The translations under genes and the position numbers were made by a program. Shown here piece after piece: positions 1 to 8,830 of a stretch of DNA of 64,000 bases. This DNA comes from Romboutsia lituseburensis (lineage in GTDB: Bacteria > Bacillota > Clostridia > Peptostreptococcales > Peptostreptococcaceae). Each line of letters opens with the position of its first letter. Positions within the stretch are counted from its first letter, which is position 1. Below the pieces are notes generated by a model. It was not told where the DNA came from. It was given only the letters and a program-made list of their open reading frames with translations, and ran no database searches. Location: assembly GCF_024723825.1 (NCBI RefSeq), contig NZ_JANQBQ010000001.1, forward strand, positions 186,001-250,000. Reading direction: 5' to 3'.

Positions 1-1
1 A

Positions 2-406
2 TTAATAGGAGAAGAAGGTATAATATACTTTAATAACCAAAGAGGTAGAGGTATATTTTTACATGGAGATAATAGAACTGGCGAAGGTGATGGGGATGAT
101 GAAAAAATATCAATCACATTAAGTAATTTACCAGAAAACTGTAAAAAGGTTATGTTTAGTGTAAACATATATCAAGCAAAAGAAAGAAGACAAGATTTTT
201 CAAAAGTTAAAAATGCTTATGTAAGAATTTTAAATAGCGATAAAGGGAATATAGAAATCTGTAGATACAACTTAAGTGAAGACGGGCAAAGTGCTACATC
301 TTTAATATTTGCAGAACTTTATAAAACAGGATCTGACTGGAACTTTAGAGCTGTTGGAGAACTTTTACAAGGCAATTTAACTACATTAATAAATAAATAT
401 AAATAA
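2..406 (+). CDS. TerD family stress protein, 5' end outside window
   Basis: The reading frame is open from the first bases of the window, so the N-terminal part lies upstream. An internal ATG at 152 is not the start. The visible 134 residues carry the TerD calcium-site signature GDNRTGEGDGDDE near the beginning, followed by the beta-rich C-terminal half of the domain (YVRILN, ICRYNLSEDG, ATSLIFAELY). TerD proteins occur in tellurite/general stress (ter) clusters and bind calcium. The gene is followed after 12 bp by a second TerD gene, so the two are probably one operon continuing upstream. The exact physiological role is unknown for the family. Confidence 0.9.
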   Translation, partial: LIGEEGIIYFNNQRGRGIFLHGDNRTGEGDGDDEKISITLSNLPENCKKVMFSVNIYQAKERRQDFSKVKNAYVRILNSDKGNIEICRYNLSEDGQSATSLIFAELYKTGSDWNFRAVGELLQGNLTTLINKYK

Positions 407-418
407 GAGGTGGATAAA

Positions 419-1006
419 ATGGGTATAAATTTAGGTGGACAAGCTCCAATATTAAACTTACAAAAAAATGATATATTAGATTTAACAAAAAGAAATCCAG
501 GACTTAAAAAGGTTACATTAGGTGCAGGATGGGATATATCAAATGGTGGTGTTGATTTTGATATAGATATAGCTGCATTTATGCTAGATGCTAATAATAA
601 ATTTAACACTGTATCAAATATAATATTCTTTAATAATAAACAAGGTCAAGGTGTATCTTTATCAGGTGATAATAGAACTGGTGCTGGTGAAGGCGATGAT
701 GAAACTATAAACATAGATTTAGATGCAATAAGCCCTGTAATACAAAAGATAGTGTTTGTTGTTACTATACATGAAGCTCAAGCTAGGAGACAAACATTTG
801 GAATGGTAAACAATTCTTATGTAAGATTATTAGATACAGCAAATAATAATAGAGAGTTATGTAGATTCAATTTAAAAGATGATGGTTCTACAGCTACATC
901 AGTACTATTTGCAGAGCTTTATAGAGATATGGGTGAATGGCAATTTAAAGCTGTTGGAGAAGGAAAAATAGCTGACTTAAATGGAGTACTTGCTTTATTT
1001 AGTTAA
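419..1006 (+). CDS. TerD family stress/calcium-binding protein
   Basis: A full-length TerD protein of 195 residues. I choose ATG 419 (MGINLGGQ...) because GAGGTGG ends 5 nt before it; the GTG at 410 lies inside that ribosome binding site. The calcium-binding signature GDNRTGAGEGDDE and the motif GWDISNGGVDFDIDIAAFML are intact, as is the C-terminal ATSVLFAELYRDMGEWQFKA (given here as the strand leading to the end of the domain). It is paralogous to the preceding partial gene (about the same motif order), a typical tandem duplication in ter clusters. A strong terminator follows, so this is the operon end. Confidence 0.92.
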   Translation: MGINLGGQAPILNLQKNDILDLTKRNPGLKKVTLGAGWDISNGGVDFDIDIAAFMLDANNKFNTVSNIIFFNNKQGQGVSLSGDNRTGAGEGDDETINIDLDAISPVIQKIVFVVTIHEAQARRQTFGMVNNSYVRLLDTANNNRELCRFNLKDDGSTATSVLFAELYRDMGEWQFKAVGEGKIADLNGVLALFS

Positions 1007-1017
1007 TTAAATATAAA

Positions 1018-1057
1018 AATAGGAGTTAGAATTTTATAATCTAACTCCTATTTTTTA
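1018..1057 (+). terminator. Rho-independent terminator of the terD operon
   Basis: Stem AGGAGTTAGA pairs with TCTAACTCCT around an AT-rich loop and is followed by TTTTTT. It lies 12 bp after the second TerD stop. Confidence 0.9.
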
Positions 1058-1100
1058 GTATTAAATATCTAGTTAAAATATTAATAATAGGAGTGACAAT

Positions 1101-3185
1101 ATGAAAAAGACCACCATTATAAGTCTAGGTAATGAAACTGGCAATTCTTTGAAATTTCAGCTAGAAAATATATTAAAAGAAAATATAAGTATCAATTGTT
1201 ATTCAATACATAGTTTGCCTTATACTATAGAATGTGATTTAATAGTTTTTTCTAGTAAAGAAGTTGCAAATATAGTTTTATGCAAAAGAACCATTGAACA
1301 AAAATATGTAATAGTAAGGCGTGTTATACAATATGAACTTATAGATAAGTTATTTGAATTAGATAATAATACAAATGTACTTTTAGTAAATGATACAAAG
1401 GAAACCTGTGAAATAGCTATAAAGCAACTAATAGGTCATGGAGTAGAACACTTAATTTACCATTCTTATTACCCAGGAATAGAAAGTTATAAAAATGTGG
1501 AGATTGCAGTAACACCAGGAGAAGAAGCTTTAATGCCTAAAGGTATAAAAAAAGTAATAAACATAGGAACTAGAGAACTTGATATTGTAAGCATAATGGA
1601 GATTATTATAAATTTAGGAGATTTAGAAGTTTATGCTGATTTATTGTCTTCATACTTTTTTAGAAAAATAGTAACCCAGTACAAAAAATATATAAATTTA
1701 GCTAATAAAAGTAGTAAACTAACTTCTATATTAAGTGATATATTAGATAATAGTATAGAAGGGATAATATACACAAATAGAAATGATGAAGTACTAGTGC
1801 ATAATAAAGTAGCAAGAGAAATTCTTGGGCTAAGTGAAAATATTACTGGTAAAAATATTTATTTAGTATGCCCATATGTAAAAAATGATCTAATAACTAT
1901 AAATGATAATGAAGTATTTGTATCAACTAAAAAGATATATTCAAATAATGAATTAATGGGATATATGATAATATTAGAAACAGATTCTGTCATAGAGAAG
2001 CTAGATGAAGAACGAAGAAGAAAAAGAAAACAAAATAAAAATAATGTTAAATATACATTTAATGACATGATTGGAAATAATGAAAAAGTACTAAAAATAA
2101 TAAACTTATCTAAAAAAATATCCAAAACTAATTCAACTATTCTTATTCAAGGAGAAAGTGGTACAGGTAAAGAAATCTTAGCTCAGTCCATCCATAATGA
2201 ATCCGATAGATGTAATCATCCTTTTGTTGCTATAAATTTCTCAGCTTTATCAGATAGTTTGCTAGAAAGTGAGTTATTTGGGTATGAAGAAGGTGCATTT
2301 ACAGGTGCTAAAAAAGGCGGAAAAGTTGGACTTTTTAAAAAAGCACATAAAGGAACTATATTTTTAGATGAAATTGGAGATGCTCCATATCATTTTCAAA
2401 CAAGGCTTTTAAGAGTTTTACAAGAAAGGGAAATAACTCCAGTAGGGAGTAGTGAATCTATTCCTATAGATGTAAGAATTATAGCTGCTACCAATAAGGA
2501 TTTAGTTGAAGAAGTCAGAAATAAAAATTTCAGAGAAGATTTATTTTATAGAATTAATGTAATGCCATTGTATACTATAAGTCTAAGAGATAGAAAAGAT
2601 GATATTGAAATTCTTATAAAATACTATTTAAGAAAATTAAAGGTATTTACAACTATAGAAGATTTTGCTCAAAAAAAAGTATTAGACTTTTTTGGAAAAT
2701 ACAACTGGCCAGGTAATATAAGAGAACTTGTAAATGTAGTGGAGTACTTAGTAAATATAAAAGAAGATAATGCTAAAATTACATTAGAAGATTTGCCTAA
2801 ATATATGATTAGAAATTTTGAAAATGACTTTGAAAATAATAATAAGATAAAATTTTTAGATAATAAAGATTATACTTTAATAAGTGAAAATAGTATTAAT
2901 CAAGCTAAAATAAATACTTTATTAGAAAATAATTATAGTTTAGATAAAATAAGCGATTTAAGTGAAGATGAAATATGGGTGTTAAAAAAAATGTATTTAA
3001 ATGAAGGTATTGGACGAAGGTCTTTATGTAAAATATCATTAGAAGAAAATTTAAATTTAGGTGAAGGTAAAATTAGAGGGATTTTAAATAAATTAAGGGA
3101 TAAAGGATATATAGAAATTAACAAGGGGTTAAAAGGGACAAAAATTTTAGATAAAGGGATAAGAAATATTGAGAACGGGATATAA
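1101..3185 (+). CDS. Sigma-54-dependent transcriptional activator (bEBP) with PAS domain
   Basis: A 694-residue enhancer-binding protein. Residues about 1-195 form an N-terminal sensory region I do not recognise; about 205-300 look like a PAS domain (LDNSIEGIIYTNRNDEVLVHN). The AAA+ domain has Walker A GESGTGKE at 351-358, the sigma-54 contact loop GAFTGA at 398-403, and FLDEIGD as Walker B. The C-terminus is not the usual FIS-type helix-turn-helix but reads like a winged helix (roughly the last 75 residues, ending in a KGYIEINKG wing). It sits just upstream of nhaC-iadA, whose leader contains a good -24/-12 element, so those genes are its probable target. ATG 1101 is preceded by AGGAGT. Confidence 0.93.
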   Translation: MKKTTIISLGNETGNSLKFQLENILKENISINCYSIHSLPYTIECDLIVFSSKEVANIVLCKRTIEQKYVIVRRVIQYELIDKLFELDNNTNVLLVNDTKETCEIAIKQLIGHGVEHLIYHSYYPGIESYKNVEIAVTPGEEALMPKGIKKVINIGTRELDIVSIMEIIINLGDLEVYADLLSSYFFRKIVTQYKKYINLANKSSKLTSILSDILDNSIEGIIYTNRNDEVLVHNKVAREILGLSENITGKNIYLVCPYVKNDLITINDNEVFVSTKKIYSNNELMGYMIILETDSVIEKLDEERRRKRKQNKNNVKYTFNDMIGNNEKVLKIINLSKKISKTNSTILIQGESGTGKEILAQSIHNESDRCNHPFVAINFSALSDSLLESELFGYEEGAFTGAKKGGKVGLFKKAHKGTIFLDEIGDAPYHFQTRLLRVLQEREITPVGSSESIPIDVRIIAATNKDLVEEVRNKNFREDLFYRINVMPLYTISLRDRKDDIEILIKYYLRKLKVFTTIEDFAQKKVLDFFGKYNWPGNIRELVNVVEYLVNIKEDNAKITLEDLPKYMIRNFENDFENNNKIKFLDNKDYTLISENSINQAKINTLLENNYSLDKISDLSEDEIWVLKKMYLNEGIGRRSLCKISLEENLNLGEGKIRGILNKLRDKGYIEINKGLKGTKILDKGIRNIENGI

Positions 3186-3225
3186 AAGGGTTGATATTGT
3201 AAAATATTAACCCTTTTGTTGTACA
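3185..3225 (+). terminator. Terminator after the sigma-54 activator gene
   Basis: AAAGGGTT...AACCCTTTT stem-loop with TTTTGTTGT tail immediately after the stop codon. Confidence 0.85.
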
Positions 3226-3342
3226 AAGAGATAATCAAAAAACGTATAAAAATATTAAAAATTCTGAAAAAACACTTAATAAAATAAATATAAACGATAT
3301 ATTGATTAAATAAAAGAAAGTATAAGTATAAAAAATAAAAGT

Positions 3343-3358
3343 TGGCATGTATATTGCT
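3343..3358 (+). promoter_or_regulatory. Sigma-54 (-24/-12) promoter of nhaC-iadA
   Basis: TGGCAT at 3343-3348 and TTGC at 3354-3357 have the invariant GG-to-GC spacing of sigma-54 promoters (TGGCAC-N5-TTGC). It is the only such element I noticed in this region, lies between a sigma-54 activator gene and nhaC, and predicts a start of transcription near 3369 and a leader of about 125 nt. No clear palindromic upstream activating sequence was recognised in the AT-rich 120 bp before it. Confidence 0.85.
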
Positions 3359-3496
3359 TATATATTAATACATAAAAATATTAAGTATTTTAGCTAATAT
3401 AAAAATATTATATATAAAATAAAAACTAAAATATGAAAAAACTTTAAAGATTAAATTTTAAAATGTAAAAATTCTATTAAATATGGAGGAGAAAAT

Positions 3497-4939
3497 ATGA
3501 GCAAAAAAATATTAGAAAGAAAAAAGCCAACAGTATTGCAAGCAATAATACCAATAGTTTTTATGATAGTATCACTCGCTGTAGGGTATGGTTACTTAAA
3601 GATGAAAATAGAACCAATTATGATTATATCAGCATTTTTTGCAGCTATGATAGCATTAAGACTTGGATATACATGGGATGAAATGCAAAGATCAATTATT
3701 GATAAAATTACTAGTGCACTTCCAGCAACATTAATTCTTTGGAGTGTAGGTTTTTTAATAGGTTCATTAATGTTCGCAGGAACAGTTCCAATGATAATTT
3801 ATTATGGAATACAGTTAATAAGCCCGAAGTTTATATTAGTTACAGCGTTTTTAGCATCAGCGATTTTATCAGTAGTTACAGGGACTTCATGGGGAGCAGC
3901 TGGAACGATAGGTGTTGCTATGATGGGTATCGCAGGAGGTCTTGGGGTATCACTTCCAGCAACAGCAGGAGCAGTAGTGGCTGGTGCATTCTTTGGAGAT
4001 AAATTATCACCTTTATCAGATACCACAAACTTAGCACCCATGGCAGCAGGAAGTGACTTATATGATCATATAAAACATATGTTATACACAACTGTACCAG
4101 CAGCAATCGTTTCATTATTAGTTTATTTATTTGTAGGATTTAAAGCAAGTGGAGATATGGTAACTCCAGAATTAGTAATGGTTATGATGGATCAATTAGA
4201 CTCAATGTTTAATTTTAATATAATATTAATATTACCAATAGTACTTGTAATTTTAGGATCTGTTAAAAAGTGGCCAACTATTCCAACTATGTTAGGAACA
4301 AGTATAGTAACTGTTGTATTAGGAGTTGTTGTACAAGGATTTAACCCAGTAGATGGATTTACATCTTTAGTAAGTGGATTTACTATATCAATGACGGGAT
4401 TTGGAGGAGACGTATATCCAGAAGTATTAAAACTTGTTGAAAGAGGAGGAGTAGTTTCAGTTACGAGTACTACTGTATTAATATTCTGTGCTATGGGATT
4501 TGCAGGAATAGTAAGTGTATCAGGAATGTTGGACGTAGTATTAGAATTATTAATGTCAAAAGTAAAGTCAACTTTTGGAATAATACTTTCAACTATAGTT
4601 TCCTGCTTTACAGTAGCATTTGTTACAGGGAGTTCATACTTATCAATACTTATACCAGGTGAATTGTTTAAAGATGTTTATCCTAAGAAAGGATTACATC
4701 CAAAGAATCTTTCTAGAACATTAGAAGACTCAGGAACGGTAATTGTACCTCTTATACCATGGTCAGCTGCAGGTGCTTATATGGCATCAACTCTTGGTGT
4801 AAGTACAATTGAATATTTACCATGGGCGATTCTTAATTATACTGGTATAATATTTGCAATAATTTTAGCTGCAACAGGTTTTGGAATAGCCAAAACGGAT
4901 ATAAAAGAAGAAATTGATGAAAATGTAGTAAATCAGTAA
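3497..4939 (+). CDS. nhaC: NhaC family Na+/H+ antiporter-type carrier
   Basis: A 480-residue polytopic inner-membrane protein with about eleven hydrophobic segments. The family signature region GTSWGAAGTIGVAMMGIA and FFGDKLSPLSDTTNLAP is clear. NhaC-family proteins exchange sodium for protons; some homologues are thought to move organic anions or amino acids. AGGAG precedes ATG 3497. It is transcribed with iadA (22 bp gap) from the sigma-54 promoter, so the physiological substrate may relate to aspartyl peptides or released amino acids rather than pH homeostasis alone; that last point is inference. Confidence 0.92.
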   Translation: MSKKILERKKPTVLQAIIPIVFMIVSLAVGYGYLKMKIEPIMIISAFFAAMIALRLGYTWDEMQRSIIDKITSALPATLILWSVGFLIGSLMFAGTVPMIIYYGIQLISPKFILVTAFLASAILSVVTGTSWGAAGTIGVAMMGIAGGLGVSLPATAGAVVAGAFFGDKLSPLSDTTNLAPMAAGSDLYDHIKHMLYTTVPAAIVSLLVYLFVGFKASGDMVTPELVMVMMDQLDSMFNFNIILILPIVLVILGSVKKWPTIPTMLGTSIVTVVLGVVVQGFNPVDGFTSLVSGFTISMTGFGGDVYPEVLKLVERGGVVSVTSTTVLIFCAMGFAGIVSVSGMLDVVLELLMSKVKSTFGIILSTIVSCFTVAFVTGSSYLSILIPGELFKDVYPKKGLHPKNLSRTLEDSGTVIVPLIPWSAAGAYMASTLGVSTIEYLPWAILNYTGIIFAIILAATGFGIAKTDIKEEIDENVVNQ

Positions 4940-4961
4940 ATACTTAAAAGGAGTAACAGTT

Positions 4962-6104
4962 ATGATACTAATAAAAAATGTAGAAGTTTATTCGCCTACT
5001 TATTTAGGAAGGAAAGATGTACTTATATGTGGAGAGAAAATATCTTTAATAGAAGAAAATATAGAATTTAAAAATGAAAAAATAAAAATAATTGATGGAA
5101 GCCTAAAAAAATTAGTACCAGGATTTATAGACCAGCATGTCCATATAACAGGTGGAGGGGGAGAAGGCAGTTTTAGAACAAGAGTGCCTGAAATCATGCT
5201 TAGTAAATTAACAAAGTCTGGAATTACGACTGTAATTGGACTTCTAGGAACAGATGGAACAACTAGAAGTGTTGAAAACTTAGTTGCAAAAGCAAAAGCA
5301 TTAAAAGAAGAAGGTGTTAGTGTTTATGTACACACTGGATCTTATGAATATCCTACTGTTACATTAACTAATTCAGTAAGAAGAGATATTGTATTTATAG
5401 ATGAAGTGATAGGATGCAAGATAGCATTATCTGATCATAGATCATCAACTATTACAAATGAAGAATTACAAAGAGTAGCATCCGATGTTAGGTCAGCTGG
5501 AATGATTAGTGGAAAAGCTGGTATACTTGTAGTACATATGGGCGATGGAGAAAAAGGGCTAGGTCCTATAATTGAAAGTTTAGATAATAGTGAAATACCT
5601 GCTAGAACTATAAGACCTACTCATGTAAATAGAAATGAAAAGTTATTATTACAAAGTTTTGATTTTGCAAAAAGAGGTGGTATCATAGATTTAACATGCG
5701 GAATTTATGATAAATTAAGTCCTAAAAGAGTTATAAAATTGGCTTTAGAAAATGGTGTAAATCCAGAAAATATAACGATAAGTTCTGATGGATATGGAAG
5801 TTGGTCTAATTATGATGAGTATGGAAATTTAGTTAAAATAGGCGTATCTAGTGTTGAGGCACTTTACAAAGAATTTAAAGCTATGATTTCAAATGAGAAT
5901 ATGAATATAGAAGATGCACTTAAGTATGTAACTTCAAATGTTGCTAAGGCCTTAGATATTTACCCTAAAAAGGGTGCTATATGTGAAAACTCTGATGGAG
6001 ATGTTATATTATTGGATGAAAATTTAGATATAGATACAGTTATAGCAAAAGGTAAAGTAATGGTTGAAAATAAAGAAGTATTAGTATTTGGGACATATGA
6101 ATAA
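4962..6104 (+). CDS. iadA: Isoaspartyl dipeptidase (beta-aspartyl peptidase)
   Basis: A 380-residue amidohydrolase-fold zinc enzyme that hydrolyses isoaspartyl dipeptides formed by protein ageing. Metal-site motifs appear in the expected order: HVH in GFIDQHVHITGGGGEG, the conserved Lys region CKIALSDHRSS, His in VVHMGDG, His in RPTHVNRN, and Asp in SSDGYGS. The length matches IadA. AAAAGGAGT precedes the ATG. It is the second gene of the sigma-54-controlled operon with nhaC; a terminator follows. Cytoplasmic. Confidence 0.95.
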   Translation: MILIKNVEVYSPTYLGRKDVLICGEKISLIEENIEFKNEKIKIIDGSLKKLVPGFIDQHVHITGGGGEGSFRTRVPEIMLSKLTKSGITTVIGLLGTDGTTRSVENLVAKAKALKEEGVSVYVHTGSYEYPTVTLTNSVRRDIVFIDEVIGCKIALSDHRSSTITNEELQRVASDVRSAGMISGKAGILVVHMGDGEKGLGPIIESLDNSEIPARTIRPTHVNRNEKLLLQSFDFAKRGGIIDLTCGIYDKLSPKRVIKLALENGVNPENITISSDGYGSWSNYDEYGNLVKIGVSSVEALYKEFKAMISNENMNIEDALKYVTSNVAKALDIYPKKGAICENSDGDVILLDENLDIDTVIAKGKVMVENKEVLVFGTYE

Positions 6105-6125
6105 GAGATAATTACATAGTAAAGT

Positions 6126-6174
6126 AGGCTGTTGCAAAATTATTAATTTTAATTGGTTTGCAACAGCCTTTTAT
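6126..6174. terminator. Bidirectional terminator between iadA and the convergent membrane protease-like gene
   Basis: AGGCTGTTGCAAA pairs with TTTGCAACAGCCT, with T-tracts on both sides. It serves iadA on the plus strand and lies 3' of the minus-strand gene ending at 6182. Confidence 0.88.
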
Positions 6175-6181
6175 TTAATTG

Positions 6182-7342
6182 TTATAAAGATGAATTATTT
6201 ATATTATCAGATATTAAAAATTTATTTTTAATAAAATTAATTACTTCAACTTCTCCAGAAATTTCACCTTTTACAGGATATGTATTTTTTAATTTATCAA
6301 ATTTGTCTAAAAATGTATTGGCTTTTTTAATATCTTTTTCTATTATCAAGTGATAAGCATACATTAAACGAGCTCTACTGATGTAGCAATTAGTTGCCTT
6401 TATATATGATTTTAATTTTTTTGTATATAATTCATTTATGTTATTTTGATTTTGAGTTACTATTATTTCATAAAAAAGCAACTCACATTTTATTTCATTT
6501 TCAAACAATTTAAGTATATTAGGTGAATAATTAATTAAAAATTCATAACAGCTTTTTGCTTTATCAAACTCTAGCCTATCATGATAATAACTAGCCTCAA
6601 TACATTTAATACTACAAATTAAAGGATTACTAAAATCAGATTTTTCATCAATTTCAAACCATTCAATGGGCATATCCTTAATTCTCATACCTTTACTTAA
6701 AAGTCCATGTACCTTTAATTGAATATAAAAGCAGTATTTCATAGTATTATTTTTTAGGATGGAGAAGGTATTATATCCATCGTTAGAAATTCCACTTATT
6801 TTCATTGGAATACCATTAGTTAAAATAGCTATTACACCAAAGATAATCATTCCATACAAAAATTCAGATAAATATATACTTGTGGTAACTGATGAATATA
6901 TTATAAAGCATAATATAGAAACTAAAGCATTCATTAAAATACCACCTAAGTTGTATAAAACATATGAGCAACTTTCGCAATTATCAGATTTAGGCATCAT
7001 AAGGCATTGACCTGCAGTTCCTTTTAAATTGAATTTTTTTATAAAAAATTTATTATTTTCTTTTATAAGAGTAAAACTACCAACTCTAAACGACACGAAC
7101 TCATAACCAGACATTAATCCAAATACTAAATGTCCTGCTTCATGTAAAATTGTTTGAACTAAAACTGAACTTATAAAAAATATAAAACCAAAAAGCGACC
7201 CTAAAAAGCTTATTTCAGCTAACTCATTTTGATCTAAATTTTTTGTTCCTAAGAAACCAGCTATAAATCCACAACCAAGCATCAATAAAAATGGAATTGT
7301 AGAAGATAAGATTTCTTTAATATTTTTTTTGTTTTTGGGCAT
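6182..7342 (-). CDS. M50-like membrane metalloprotease-related protein
   Basis: A 386-residue protein with several membrane segments and a zinc-protease-like HEAGH motif in LHEAGHLVFGLMSGY, typical of M50/site-2-protease-like families. The C-terminal half after the membrane segments is soluble and helical, reminiscent of TPR repeats but not clearly assignable. I take ATG at 7342 (MPKNKKNIK), because GAGGG is 5 nt upstream of it; the alternative GTG 12 bp earlier is part of that binding site. Substrate unknown. A second M50-like protein lies at 46835-47644. Confidence 0.75.
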   Translation of the reverse strand: MPKNKKNIKEILSSTIPFLLMLGCGFIAGFLGTKNLDQNELAEISFLGSLFGFIFFISSVLVQTILHEAGHLVFGLMSGYEFVSFRVGSFTLIKENNKFFIKKFNLKGTAGQCLMMPKSDNCESCSYVLYNLGGILMNALVSILCFIIYSSVTTSIYLSEFLYGMIIFGVIAILTNGIPMKISGISNDGYNTFSILKNNTMKYCFYIQLKVHGLLSKGMRIKDMPIEWFEIDEKSDFSNPLICSIKCIEASYYHDRLEFDKAKSCYEFLINYSPNILKLFENEIKCELLFYEIIVTQNQNNINELYTKKLKSYIKATNCYISRARLMYAYHLIIEKDIKKANTFLDKFDKLKNTYPVKGEISGEVEVINFIKNKFLISDNINNSSL

Positions 7343-7601
7343 GAAATCCCTCACTTTCTTTGTATATATATTTTAAAATTATATTTAATAAATTTCAAAT
7401 ACCATATTATACCATAATTGTAACATATAAAAGCTTCCTATACTCTAAGTAAACATAATTTAAATGCCTACTTCTATAATAGAAGGCTTTTAGTTAATTT
7501 ATATAATCCCAATCCTTTATAGAACCATCATCTTCACCGACTTTTCATATGGCTTGTGTAGAAGAGCTATCTTAAGAAATATTATATATAATAATTAAAA
7601 T
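7343..7601. other. Gene-free stretch with a small hairpin and a possible gene remnant
   Basis: No convincing gene. A hairpin at about 7475-7498 (CTTCTA/TAGAAG with GCC/GGC flanks, then TTTT) could be an old terminator. On the minus strand, about 7499-7550 reads VGEDDGSIKDWDYIN before a stop, which looks like the C-terminus of a lost gene; no start or upstream coding sequence is left. Confidence 0.35.
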
Positions 7602-7656
7602 TTTCATCAAATTTTAATACTTTATTAATAGTAATTTAATTTATAGATTGTAAAAT
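7602..7656 (+). promoter_or_regulatory. Four 11-bp-spaced half-sites and -10 box upstream of the PepSY gene (response-regulator operator)
   Basis: TTTCAT, TTTAAT, ATTAAT, TTTAAT start at 7602, 7613, 7624 and 7635, an exact 11-bp period. A TAAAAT -10 box starts at 7651, 11 bp after the end of the last half-site. The same array and the same distance to TAAAAT recur at 10217-10271 before the DedA gene. 11-bp direct repeats are the usual target layout of PhoB/OmpR-class regulators, and such a regulator is encoded at 8159. Confidence 0.7.
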
Positions 7657-7688
7657 GTATTTAGATTAATAAATTGGAGGGAACAATC

Positions 7689-8075
7689 ATGAAAGATAAA
7701 ATAAAAAATAGCAAAGAAAATTTAAATACAGAAAAAGTATTACAAAAGTTAAATGAAAATAAGAAAAAAATAATAAGAACAGTAGCTATATTATCAATAA
7801 TAGGAGTATTAGGAATAGGAGCCACAGGTACAGCAGTATTTGCTTATGCAAAATCAAATATAAATTACACAGAAAAACAAATGAAAGAAATTGCATTAAA
7901 GAAAGTTCCTGGAGAAGTTATAAAAGTCAAGAAGGAATTCAACGAAGAGGACTTTTCATTCGAATATGAATTTAAAATAAAAGATAAGGAAAATATATTG
8001 AGAGAAATAACAGTTAATACAAGTAGTGGCGCAATAGTTGATTTAGATAACCATAAAGATATGCATGAGGATTAA
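7689..8075 (+). CDS. PepSY domain membrane protein
   Basis: A 128-residue protein with a basic N-terminal tail, one membrane segment at about 33-58 (VAILSIIGVLGIGATGTAVFA) and an extracytoplasmic PepSY-like domain (EKQMKEIALKKVPGEVIKVKKEF...GAIVDLD). ATG 7689 is preceded by GGAGGGAA; an upstream TTG lies inside that site. PepSY proteins are thought to modulate proteases or sensors at the envelope. It precedes a two-component system by 83 bp and shares its predicted operator with the DedA gene on the other side of that system, so it is likely both a target and an envelope-side modulator of it (inference). Confidence 0.82.
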   Translation: MKDKIKNSKENLNTEKVLQKLNENKKKIIRTVAILSIIGVLGIGATGTAVFAYAKSNINYTEKQMKEIALKKVPGEVIKVKKEFNEEDFSFEYEFKIKDKENILREITVNTSSGAIVDLDNHKDMHED

Positions 8076-8158
8076 ATTATAAGGGGATATATTATATATT
8101 CCCATTTTGTGTATTTTATTATAAAGTAAAAGAGTAATACCTTAGGGAGGATATGTAT

Positions 8159-8830
8159 ATGAAAAAAATACTTATAATAGAAGATGAAAATAATATATCA
8201 TCTTTTATAAAGATGGAATTAGAATTTGAGGGATATAAAGCATTTGTAGAAGCAGATGGCAAAGATGGATTAATAAAAGCATTAGAAGAAGATTTTGATT
8301 TAATATTATTAGATTTAATGTTACCAGGTTTAAATGGATTAGAAGTATGCAGAAGATTAAAACGTGAAAAAAATACACCAATAATAATGCTAAGCGCAAG
8401 AGATAGTGTTATGGATAAAGTAACAGGGCTTCAAATCGGCGCAGATGACTATATAGCAAAACCATTTGCAATAGAAGAATTACTTGCTCGAATTCAAGTA
8501 GTTTTTAGAAGAGATAATAATACAAAAAATTCACATGTTATAGAGGTTAAAGATTTAATGATTGATTTAGATGCACGCACTGTTAAAAAAGGTGATGAAG
8601 AATTAAACTTTACAAATAAAGAATATGAAGTATTAGTATATCTTATAAAAAATAAAAATAAGGTTATATCAAGGGATAATTTGATTGAAAATATATGGGG
8701 ATATGATTACGAAGCTGAAACTAATGTAGTAGATGTATATATAAGATATTTAAGAAATAAATTAAATAGTGAAAATAAAGAGGAATATATTCAAACAGTT
8801 AGATCTGTTGGATATGTTATTAGGTCATGA
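8159..8830 (+). CDS. OmpR/PhoB family response regulator
   Basis: 223 residues: receiver domain (about 1-115) with acidic DE after IIE, phospho-acceptor Asp52 in LILLDLMLPG and Lys in YIAKPF; then an OmpR-type winged helix (about 128-222). ATG 8159 fits GGGAGG at 8145-8150 better than the ATG at 8153, which would leave 2 nt. Its stop overlaps the kinase start by 4 bp. The two flanking promoters with 11-bp direct repeats are its likely binding sites. The signal is unknown; PepSY plus DedA targets suggest envelope or membrane-lipid stress. Confidence 0.95.
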   Translation: MKKILIIEDENNISSFIKMELEFEGYKAFVEADGKDGLIKALEEDFDLILLDLMLPGLNGLEVCRRLKREKNTPIIMLSARDSVMDKVTGLQIGADDYIAKPFAIEELLARIQVVFRRDNNTKNSHVIEVKDLMIDLDARTVKKGDEELNFTNKEYEVLVYLIKNKNKVISRDNLIENIWGYDYEAETNVVDVYIRYLRNKLNSENKEEYIQTVRSVGYVIRS

